The notes under the pieces are model-generated. The model searched no databases. It saw only the letters and a program-made list of their open reading frames with translations, and was not told the DNA's origin. This document shows, piece by piece, positions 57,432-64,000 of a stretch of DNA of 64,000 nt. The translations under genes and the position numbers were made by a program. Location: contig NZ_CP059570.1 of NCBI RefSeq assembly GCF_014055005.1, positions 1,798,001 through 1,862,000 of the forward strand, read 5' to 3'. Position 1 is the first letter of the stretch. Each line of letters begins with the position of its first letter. Origin of the DNA: Neisseria dentiae (lineage in GTDB: Bacteria > Pseudomonadota > Gammaproteobacteria > Burkholderiales > Neisseriaceae).

Positions 57432-58568
57432 ATGGACAACACGAAAATTGATTTTATTTATCTTTCCGAGCCGGACATGATTAAAGCGGGTGTAACCGAT
57501 ATGAAAGGTTGTATCGACACGATGGAAGAGATGTTCGGCCTGCTTTACCACGGTGATTACCGCATGGCCGGTTCCAACGGCGATTCGCACGGTGCGATGG
57601 TGGTTTTTCCTGAAAATTCCCCGTTTCCCGATATGCCGAAGCCGACGGCCGACCGCCGCTTTATGGCCATGCCTGCGTATTTGGGCGGCAGTTTCCGTAC
57701 TTCCGGCGTGAAATGGTACGGCTCCAATATCGACAATCGCGAAAAGGGTTTGCCGCGTTCGATTCTGATGTTTACTTTGAATGATGCCGATACCGGTGCG
57801 CCTTTGGCTTTTATGTCAGCCAACTTACTGTCTGCCTACCGGACCGGTGCGGTTCCCGGTGTCCGTGCACGTTATCTGGCGCGGAAAGATTCTAAGGTGG
57901 TCGGCATTTTGGGGCCGAGTGTGATGGAGAAAACCGCGTTCAGTGCGTTTATGGCGGAATGCCCCGGAATCGATACGGTGAAAATCAAAGGCCGTGGCCA
58001 GAAAAGTCTGAATTCGTTTTTAGATTGGTTAAAAGAGCATTATCCGCAAGTAACCGATATTCGGGTTGTCGACAGCATCGAAGAGATGGTTCGCGGGTCG
58101 GATATCGTTACTTACTGTAATTCGGGCGTAACCGGCGATGCTTCGCTCTATCCTTTGATAAAGCGCGAATGGGTCAGCCCGGGTGCGTTTTTGGCGATGC
58201 CGGCGTATTGCAGTATTGACGAGGGCTTGGAAAAAAGCGATGTCCGCAAGGTGGTGGACAATACCAGACTTTATGAGGCTTGGTATGAAGAGCTGCACAA
58301 ACCGACACACAACCATATTCCCATTATCGGGATACATTTTATGGACATGATTGCCGAGGGCAAAATGGACAAGGCGCAATTGGAAGACATCGGCAAAATT
58401 GTTGCCGGTGATGCCCCGGGGCGGATGAACGACGACGAAATCATCATGTTGTCGGTCGGCGGTATGCCGGTGGAAGATGTGGCCTGGGGAACGGCGGTTT
58501 ACCGCAATGCGGTGCAACGCAATATCGGCGTGAAGCTGAATTTGTGGGATACGCCGGCTTTAAGTTGA
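57432..58568 (+). CDS. Ornithine cyclodeaminase/mu-crystallin family protein
   Basis: A 378-residue NAD(P)-dependent enzyme. It has PDMIKAGVTDMKGCIDTMEE at the N-terminus, GVKWYGSNIDNREKGLPRSI, DADTGAPLAFMSANLLSAYR and the catalytic-region TGAVPGVRARYL (about 135-150). A Rossmann segment follows (VVGILGPSVMEKTAFSAFMA), then IVTYCNSGVTGD. The wording matches the branch annotated as tyramine oxidase subunit B. A GAAGGAG site precedes the ATG. It heads an operon with RidA (24-base gap) and an FAD oxidoreductase, pointing to amine or imino-acid breakdown. Substrate unknown. Confidence 0.87.
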   Translation: MDNTKIDFIYLSEPDMIKAGVTDMKGCIDTMEEMFGLLYHGDYRMAGSNGDSHGAMVVFPENSPFPDMPKPTADRRFMAMPAYLGGSFRTSGVKWYGSNIDNREKGLPRSILMFTLNDADTGAPLAFMSANLLSAYRTGAVPGVRARYLARKDSKVVGILGPSVMEKTAFSAFMAECPGIDTVKIKGRGQKSLNSFLDWLKEHYPQVTDIRVVDSIEEMVRGSDIVTYCNSGVTGDASLYPLIKREWVSPGAFLAMPAYCSIDEGLEKSDVRKVVDNTRLYEAWYEELHKPTHNHIPIIGIHFMDMIAEGKMDKAQLEDIGKIVAGDAPGRMNDDEIIMLSVGGMPVEDVAWGTAVYRNAVQRNIGVKLNLWDTPALS

Positions 58569-58592
58569 TTATGTTTTTATCAGGAAAATCAA

Positions 58593-59012
58593 ATGACTGA
58601 AATCGTTAAAGTGAAAACCGGATCGCCTTTCGAAGAACGCGCCAGTTATTCGCGCTTGGTGATGGCGGACAATTGGATTTATGTTTCCAACACGGCCGGC
58701 CGCAATCCCGTTACCAAAGAGATTCCGTCCGATATTATCGAACAAACCGAACAGGTGTTCGCCAATATCGAACAGGCTTTGAAAGCGGTGGACGCGACTT
58801 TGCGGGATGTGGTGATGTCGCGCGTGTTTATCCAGAAACCGGAGCACGTTAATCAGGTGATGGATTTTATCGGCAGCAAATTCCGCGGCATCAATCCGGC
58901 CACCACGGTAACCTGTCCGCCGCTGGGTGCCGCGGTTTATGAGGTTGAAATAGAAGTAACCGCATACCGCGGCGTGGCACAGGCCGAGGTGAAAGAAATA
59001 CGCATCGGTTAA
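58593..59012 (+). CDS. RidA-family imine deaminase-like protein
   Basis: A 139-residue YjgF/YER057c/UK114 protein. It has SRLVMADNWIYVSNTAGRNP, EQTEQVFANIEQALKAVDAT, DVVMSRVFIQKPEH and ATTVTCPPLGAAVYEVEIEV. RidA members hydrolyse reactive imines or enamines. The canonical arginine of the RidA pocket (near the C-terminal P-A-R motif) is not seen (NPATTVTC), so activity may differ. It is placed between two enzymes likely to make or use imines. Confidence 0.9.
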   Translation: MTEIVKVKTGSPFEERASYSRLVMADNWIYVSNTAGRNPVTKEIPSDIIEQTEQVFANIEQALKAVDATLRDVVMSRVFIQKPEHVNQVMDFIGSKFRGINPATTVTCPPLGAAVYEVEIEVTAYRGVAQAEVKEIRIG

Positions 59013-59113
59013 TCCGCGCTTGCGCGCCACTTTTCAGACGGCCTCTGCCTTATCCGGCATGATGATTTATCCGCTGCCCGGAGGCCTGTCTGAAGATCAT
59101 TCGAGGAATCATT

Positions 59114-60524
59114 ATGGGACCCACCATCGCACCCGTACAAACTTCTTCCGGTATGCCTTCGTCAACCACCGTTGTGATTGTCGGCGGCGGCATTGTCGGG
59201 TTGACTGCCGCGCTGACTTTGGCGGAGCGCGGCATACCCGTTACCGTTTTAGAAAAAGGCCGTATCGCCGCCGAGCAGTCGTCCCGCAATTTGGGGTGGA
59301 TACGTATAGTGGATTAAAATAAGAATGCCGAAGTAGGGTAAAACGATTCTTTAGCATATCGCCCAATTGCAAGTTTGAATGCAGTTATTTCATTTCGGAG
59401 TTTTTATTTGAATTCACTATAAAACCAACCGTGCGCCCGAGGATGTTCCGCTGGCGATGGCGGCCGACCGCCTTTGGCAGGGTATGCCCGAACGTGTCGG
59501 TAAAACGGTCGGCTACCGTCAGGCAGGCATTATGTTTATCGTGCGTACCGCCGAGCAGATGGCTGTTTATGAAAATTGGCAGCAATCGGTTAAAGATTAC
59601 GTGCCCGAATCGCGCTTGCTGACACCTAACGAAATCGCCCAACAGGTGCCCGGCGGGCAGGGTGTTTGGGCAGGCGGCATTTTTACCTCGTCGGACGGCC
59701 GCGCGGAGCCGACCTTGGCTTCCAGTGCGATTGCCCAAGCTGCAATGGCGAAGGGCGCCGTAATTGTCGAAAACTGTGCGGTGCGCAGTTTGTCGCTGGC
59801 CGCAGGCAAAGTGTGCGGCGTGGTAACCGAAAAAGGGGAAATCCGCTGCGAACAAGTATTGCTGGCGGCAGGTTTGTGGTCCCGCCGTTTCTTGGGCAAT
59901 ATGGGCATCAATCTGCCGACTCTGCCGGTGGTATGCTCGGTGCTGCGGACACAGCCGATGGAAGGCCCGACCGACATTGCCGTCGGTGCGCCCGATTTTT
60001 CCTTCCGTAAGCATCAGGACGGCGGTTTTATCATCACCCAGCGCGGTGCGCTTGATGCGCCGCTCACGCTCGATCACACACGGATCGGGTTGCGCTACCT
60101 GCCGACCCTGCGCAGTCAGCGTGATGCTTTGCGTATCAGGTTAAACCGATATTTTTGGCAGGATTTAATGCTTCCGCGCCGTTGGCGGAACAACCGGATA
60201 TCGCCGTTCGAGCGCGTCCGCACGATGGATCCCGCCCCCAATCCCGATCTCAACAACGAAGCACTAACCAATCTGCGCGCCGCCTGGCCTGTATTCAACC
60301 AAGCGAAAATCGAACAGGCTTGGGCAGGCATGATAGACATCACGCCGGATACCAATCCGGTTATCGGCGCGGTGGATGGCGTGCCCGGACTGACATTGGC
60401 TACAGGTTTTTCAGGGCACGGTTTCGGCACTTCGCCGGCCGCCGGGCAACTGGCTGCCGATTTGGTGATGAACGCCACCCCCTTGGTTGATCCTGCACCT
60501 TACCGGTTCGACCGCTTTAAATAG
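59114..60524 (+). pseudogene. FAD-dependent amino-acid/amine oxidoreductase, disrupted by a MITE
   Basis: A DadA/DAO-type flavoprotein of about 431 residues when repaired. The N-terminal FAD fold is VVIVGGGIVGLTAALTLAER (about 18-37). Immediately after NLGWIR a 115-bp MITE (59307-59421) introduces a stop, and reading resumes as KTNRAPEDVPLAMAADRLWQ in another frame. It ends with the typical DTNPVIGAVDGVPGLTLATG and GHGFGTSPAAGQLAADLV. Removing the element with one TA restores ATA-CGT-AAA-ACC perfectly. Third gene of the cyclodeaminase-RidA operon, so the pathway is probably inactive here. Confidence 0.9.
59307..59421. repeat. MITE (TATAGTGGATT...AATTCACTATA) inserted in a gene
   Basis: A 115-bp element with inverted ends TAGTGGATTAAAAT and TTGAATTCACTA, flanked by a TA duplication (59305-59306 and 59420-59421). 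The interior differs from the 16767/30805 group. It disrupts the FAD oxidoreductase. Confidence 0.88.
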
Positions 60525-60543
60525 CCAGCAGCAATCTCTCAAT

Positions 60544-60587
60544 TTGTTCGCCGCCATGCTTGAAACAAGAGCGATGGCGGCGAACAA
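60544..60587 (+). terminator. Terminator after the FAD oxidoreductase gene
   Basis: TTGTTCGCCGCCAT and ATGGCGGCGAACAA form a perfect 14-bp stem with a 16-base loop, followed by GTTTTT. It is 20 bases past the stop. Confidence 0.88.
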
Positions 60588-60652
60588 GTTTTTCAGGCGG
60601 CTTTAGCAACTGTGTTACCAACTCGTCAGTCAGCAACATCAAACACGGTTAA

Positions 60653-61603
60653 TCAAGCACATTGCAGGCCGTCTAAGCACAGATAATCGCGTACCCGTGC
60701 GTTCAGTATTCTCAGCAGTTTGTGCATACACGCATTGATGGCTACTTTAAACGGCTTTCCTTTGCCGATAAGCCGTTCGTAAAATGCTTTGATTTTCGGC
60801 TCAAAACGGCTGGCGGTCAGGGTGGCCATATACAGGGCATTGCGCACTTCCATTCTGCCGCCGGTACATCCGGTTTTACCAACCGATTCACCGCTTTGCT
60901 TGGCGGGCGGAACAACGCCGACCAGTAAGGCAATGCTTTTGTGCGGTAGCCGCCCCAGCTCGGGCAACATCGACATCAAGGTGGCGCAAGTGGTGTCGCC
61001 TATGCCTTTTATCTCTCCGATGATTTTGTTTTTGCCGTCAAAATTGCTGTCGTTGTATTTGGCAATCTGTTTGTCCAGATCAGCAATCAAGGTGTTAAAG
61101 TGCCGAATTAAATCTTCCACGCTTTGCTGTTGGCTGGGGTGGATTTGTGCCAAACGGTTTTTCTCGGCCGTGCGCATTTCCACCAGCTGGCTGCGGCGCT
61201 TTACCAAAGCTTCCAACTCTTCCTCTGCTACAGTAGGAGGCTGATACAGCATATTGGCGGCCAACCCTTTCAATTCGATTGCCTGCGCATAATCCGCCAG
61301 CATTTTGGCATCTTTGCTATCGGTTTTCCCCAATGAAAATGATTGGGCGTATGAATGGGTTTGGCGGGGATTGGCAATAACCACCCGCAATCCGGCATGA
61401 TGCAATGCTTTGGCCAGCGGGATTTCCAATCCGCCGGTACTTTCCAGCACCACCAGACTGACATGGTGCTTTTGCAAATACTCGACGGTATGTTGGAAAC
61501 CTTTGGAATTGTTGGTTTCCGTTTTGGTTTTGGCCATACCGGTAATGCCGATAACGAAGTGTTTTTTGGCTATATCGATGCCGCCATAGTTTTGAATACT
61601 CAT
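60653..61603 (-). CDS. IS110-family transposase (recombinase)
   Basis: A 316-residue IS110/Piv-type recombinase. The N-terminal RuvC-like DEDD domain has GGIDIAKKHFVIGI (D9), LVVLESTGG (E) and LGKTDSKDAKMLADYA (D). A coiled-coil linker is at about 150-185. The C-terminal Transposase_20 domain has IKGIGDTTCATLMSMLPELG and GVVPPAKQSGESVGKTGCTG with the candidate catalytic serine in QSG. A GGAAGG site precedes two possible adjacent ATGs. It appears intact, unlike the other transposases here. IS110 elements use a bridge RNA from their noncoding end; see 61664-61732. Confidence 0.92.
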   Translation of the reverse strand: MSIQNYGGIDIAKKHFVIGITGMAKTKTETNNSKGFQHTVEYLQKHHVSLVVLESTGGLEIPLAKALHHAGLRVVIANPRQTHSYAQSFSLGKTDSKDAKMLADYAQAIELKGLAANMLYQPPTVAEEELEALVKRRSQLVEMRTAEKNRLAQIHPSQQQSVEDLIRHFNTLIADLDKQIAKYNDSNFDGKNKIIGEIKGIGDTTCATLMSMLPELGRLPHKSIALLVGVVPPAKQSGESVGKTGCTGGRMEVRNALYMATLTASRFEPKIKAFYERLIGKGKPFKVAINACMHKLLRILNARVRDYLCLDGLQCA

Positions 61604-61663
61604 CATAAACCTTCCTTGCATTCGGTTGTGTTGTCGTGCAACTGTTCGGTTGTGGTGATGGTT

Positions 61664-61732
61664 GGTTATCTGCTCGTTTGGCTACGATACGGATGTTAAA
61701 AAATCCCAGGGCGTGTACAGAGGCAGATAACC
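61664..61732 (-). ncRNA. Candidate IS110 bridge RNA segment
   Basis: GGTTATCTGC (61664-61673) and GCAGATAACC (61723-61732) form a perfect 10-bp stem closing a 49-base loop, in the leader 60-130 bases upstream of the IS110 start. Bridge RNAs of IS110 elements are transcribed from such noncoding ends. Assignment rests on position and structure only. Confidence 0.4.
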
Positions 61733-61791
61733 TGTTTGGTTGCTATGGTACATCGGTTTCAACATACAAGCAAAAGTTAAGTTAATCCACT

Positions 61792-62003
61792 CTACATCGT
61801 CAACGGCAAGCCAGCATTGGAGTCGGTAATAGAACGCCAATCCGTTACCACCGATAAAAATCCGGCATCACCAACGATGCCAACGACTGAAATATCGAAA
61901 CCATGGGCAATCCGCGCTACCCGTTGGAACTGTTTTTACGCATTATCACCGTAAGCCTGGGAACGCAGAAAATCGTCAATGCATTGCCTAAGTTGGATAT
62001 GAT
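61792..62003 (+). pseudogene. Decayed copy of the type ISP RM 3' end
   Basis: It matches 55711-55925 closely (CTACATCGTCAACGGCAA, ATGGGCAATCCGCGCTACCC, AAAATCGTCAATGCATTGCC). It has a missing base in the A-run (frameshift), a TGG-to-TGA stop and other changes. Only the last ~70 codons are present. Confidence 0.9.
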
Positions 62004-62199
62004 ATTATGTAAACTATCACTTATGGTTTGACGGGTACAGTTTTCCTCTTGCGACGAAGTTCAGTAGTTAAACTAATGCTGATTAGTAGTTCTGGCAAAC
62101 TACCAATATAAATTCAACTAACTATTAAATTAAAAAATTACTGTTAAAGATTTGGTTACCTACAATTTTTTATACCAAACAGCTTTTATTTTTAATAAA

Positions 62200-62944
62200 G
62201 GGGCTTAGGAAGCAAAATTAGCCCAAGGGTCGATTTCGCAGTATTTTAAGCAAGACTTTATACAGATCATCATGTCTGTGATTGAAGCGAAATTCGGTTT
62301 TCTTTAAGTGTAAATAAAAAGTCTGTTTCGATACACCGTTAAATTTAACCAAGCGGTTTTTGGCATAACCCCAAAACGACTCGATGCCGTTAATGTGTTG
62401 TGCACCCCGGGCGAACTCGTCTGCACCATGATGTACCCTGAGGTGCTTTTCATAGCCCATATCAACCAAGCCGTGATAGCCGCGCCAGCCGTCGGTATTG
62501 ATGACACTTTCAACAGCAATCCGCCCTCGAATAACCTGTTACAGTGTAGCTTTCGAGGTATCCGGCACGATTTCGGTATAGACTTTGTCATCCCGTTTTA
62601 AAATGCCGAAAACAATGGTTTTGCCTCCCGCTCCCCGCCCGCGTTTACCTCGGATGCGTTTGGCGCCGAAGTAGGATTCGTCCAGTTCGACCACCCCGGC
62701 AAAAGGAGTTTGCCGTTCACATTCAGCGGCCATGCGGCAACGCAGTTTGAGAAACAGATTATTGATACTTCGGATACTGATGCCGGTGAGTCTGGCGGTA
62801 TCGGAAGTGGTCAAATCAAGTGCGGAAAGGTGCAGGATTTGACGGGATTTTGATTCGGTAATTTTACTGAACTTTTGGTACTTGTTTTTAATAGGCATAT
62901 CAGAAGTTTATCATCATTTTTGCTGATTTTGCTTCCTAAACCAC
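62200..62944 (-). mobile_element. IS1016-type element (IS1595 family), copy 2
   Basis: The left end GGGGCTTAGGAAGCAAAAT starts at 62200. The right end is altered (GCTTCCTAAACCAC, to about 62944). Full-length body, opposite in orientation to copy 1. The transposase has one nonsense codon. Confidence 0.85.
62218..62898 (-). pseudogene. IS1016 transposase with one nonsense codon
   Basis: A frame of 227 codons from MPIKNKYQKFSKITES to NHRHDDLYKVLLKILRNRPL, broken only by TAA after SKATL (62539-62541), where copies normally encode glutamine. DDE segment GVVELDESYFGAKRIRGKRG is intact. Non-functional unless the stop is suppressed. Confidence 0.88.
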
Positions 62945-63022
62945 TAAATAAATTCAGGACTAAAACGACTTTTTTGCAAAGGTCTCGGCCTGATGCTTTG
63001 GTAAAACCCATAGCGGTTTCTA

Positions 63023-63077
63023 AAAAAACATTCGCGTCATACTCCGGCCAAGCCCGAGTATGACGCGAATGTTTTTT
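63023..63077. terminator. Bidirectional terminator after recG
   Basis: AAAAAACATTCGCGTCATACTC and GAGTATGACGCGAATGTTTTTT form a 22-bp perfect stem with a 10-base loop, 30 bases beyond the leftward recG stop. Confidence 0.92.
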
Positions 63078-63106
63078 AAGGTGTCGGAATAACCTACAAA
63101 ATCCGC

Positions 63107-64000
63107 TCACACCCCCAAATACCCTTCCCTGCTGCTCAGCCATCTGTCCAAATGTTTCTCCACAATATCCGGCCGCTCTTCAATCAGCCTCGGTGCGATT
63201 TCGCGGGCTTGTTCCAAGAGCTGCAAATCTTCTTCCAGGTTGGCGAAACGCAGCATCGGTACGCCGCTTTGGCGGGCGCCGAGAAATTCGCCGGGGCCGC
63301 GTATGTTTAAATCTTGGCGGGCGATTTCAAAGCCGTCGGTGTGTTGGTAAATCACTTTCAGGCGTGCTTTGGCCACTTCGCCCAAGGGTTCGGAAAACAG
63401 CAGTACGCAGGTGCTGGCGGCGGCACCGCGCCCCACACGGCCGCGCAGTTGGTGCAGCTGCGCCAAACCCATGCGTTCGGCGTGCTCGATCACCATCAGG
63501 CTGGCGTTGGGCACGTCCACACCCACTTCGATAACGGTGGTGGCCACCAAAACGTTCAGACGGCCTGCGATAAATTCGGCCATCACTTCGGCTTTTTCGG
63601 CGCTCTTCATGCGCCCGTGCACCAGGCCGATGTTCAATTCGGGTAAGGCCGTCTGAAGTGTTTGCAGGGTTTCGGTGGCGGTTTGCAGTTGCAGGGTTTC
63701 GCTCTCTTCAATCAGCGGGCAAACCCAATAGGCCTGCTGCCCTTTGCGGCAGGTGTTCAACACAAAGCCTTCCACTTCGGCGCGGCGCACGCTGTTGACG
63801 AGGCGGGTTTTAATCGGGGTGCGGTTGGGCGGCAGCTCGTCGATCACCGAAACGTCGAGGTCGGCGAAAAAGCTCATGGCCAGCGTGCGCGGAATGGGGG
63901 TGGCCGACATCATCAGTTGGTGCACGTCCTGCCCTTTGTTTTTTAGGGCCAAACGCTGTGCCACGCCGAAGCGGTGCTGTTCGTCGACAATCACTAAACC
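63107..64000 (-). CDS. recG: ATP-dependent DNA helicase RecG, C-terminal part (cut by window edge)
   Basis: About 297 C-terminal residues, read leftward. The frame is open to the right edge, so the N-terminal wedge domain and Walker A lie outside. Visible motifs: VDEQHRFGVAQR (motif II), MMSATPIPRTLAM (III), ATTVIEVGVDVPNASLMVIE (V), QLRGRVGRG (VI), and the translocation segment DLNIRGPGEFLGARQSG. It reverses stalled replication forks. The terminator at 63023-63077 serves it. Confidence 0.96.
   Translation of the reverse strand, partial: GLVIVDEQHRFGVAQRLALKNKGQDVHQLMMSATPIPRTLAMSFFADLDVSVIDELPPNRTPIKTRLVNSVRRAEVEGFVLNTCRKGQQAYWVCPLIEESETLQLQTATETLQTLQTALPELNIGLVHGRMKSAEKAEVMAEFIAGRLNVLVATTVIEVGVDVPNASLMVIEHAERMGLAQLHQLRGRVGRGAAASTCVLLFSEPLGEVAKARLKVIYQHTDGFEIARQDLNIRGPGEFLGARQSGVPMLRFANLEEDLQLLEQAREIAPRLIEERPDIVEKHLDRWLSSREGYLGV

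Larger units (their letters stand above)
61604..62199. other. Non-coding flank of IS110 plus RM relic
   Basis: No intact gene. From left: the IS110 leader with a long-range stem (61664-61732), a GTTAATCCACT-type MITE end at about 61780, a decayed copy of the RM 3' end (61792-62003), and AT-rich sequence up to IS1016 copy 2. Confidence 0.6.

Noticed and set aside
59457..60524. Treating the downstream half of the FAD oxidoreductase as an independent gene starting at 59457
   Set aside because: It lacks the FAD-binding fold, and coding similarity continues upstream of the ATG to the MITE; it is half of a split gene.

Overview
The window looks like a chromosomal segment of a commensal-type Neisseria (Neisseriaceae, Betaproteobacteria). 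The evidence is the very dense 12-mer DNA uptake sequence AGGCCGTCTGAA (AG-DUS), often as inverted pairs that also act as terminators; dRS3-type ATTCCC-N8-GGGAAT repeats; IS1016-, IS1106- and IS1301-like elements; and Neisseria gene content such as ubiM, dciA next to secA, and kdsD-kdsC-lptCAB-rpoN-hpf. No species can be assigned with confidence.

Layout. 1-3474: the edge of an MFS sugar transporter, a LacI-type regulator and pgi. 3568-5923: an AT-rich DUF2075 helicase/nuclease-like gene squeezed between two pieces of a broken cas4, in permuted order. 6030-11104: ubiM, then a three-gene signalling cassette (CheX phosphatase, CheY-like receiver, membrane CheA-like kinase without a CheW domain). 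11569-19161: rpmG-rpmB, purH, fis-dusB, a DAHP-synthase-like protein without recognisable active-site motifs, and an AsmA-like protein. 19222-20640: an IS5-type relic split by an IS1016 copy. 20779-30616: ubiD, tRNA-Ile2, secA, dciA, a class V aminotransferase, panD, kdsA and uhpT. 30991-37318: guaA, smpB, csp and clpS-clpA. 37698-44328: a leftward operon for sigma-54, the Lpt export machinery and Kdo-8P synthesis, interrupted by a frameshifted secreted-protein gene bounded by MITE ends. 44412-50546: tal, ribF, recJ and ettA.

50559-62944 is the accessory region. A type ISP (single-polypeptide) restriction-modification system has its C-terminal specificity part in a second reading frame. A tract of ten AACGC pentamers lies just upstream of that boundary. 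One unit fewer would fuse the two reading frames; one more would truncate the first. The system is bracketed by a duplicate of the ettA 3' end whose uptake sequences are of a different dialect (TGCCTGTCTGAA). Next come an IS1106-like element with a nonsense codon, an imine/amine catabolism operon (ornithine-cyclodeaminase-like, RidA, FAD oxidoreductase) whose last gene is split by a 115-bp MITE, an IS110 element with a possible bridge-RNA hairpin, a decayed second copy of the RM 3' end, and a second dead IS1016. The core resumes with recG at the right edge.

Functional links: kdsD, kdsC and kdsA make Kdo-8P precursors for the lipid A inner core, and LptA/B/C export the finished LPS/LOS. ubiD and ubiM belong to ubiquinone synthesis. 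clpS-clpA, smpB, hpf and ettA manage proteolysis and ribosome states. pgi, tal and uhpT handle hexose phosphates. The most notable items are the pentanucleotide-switched type ISP system with its transfer scars, the cas4/DUF2075 locus and the CheA/CheY/CheX cassette.
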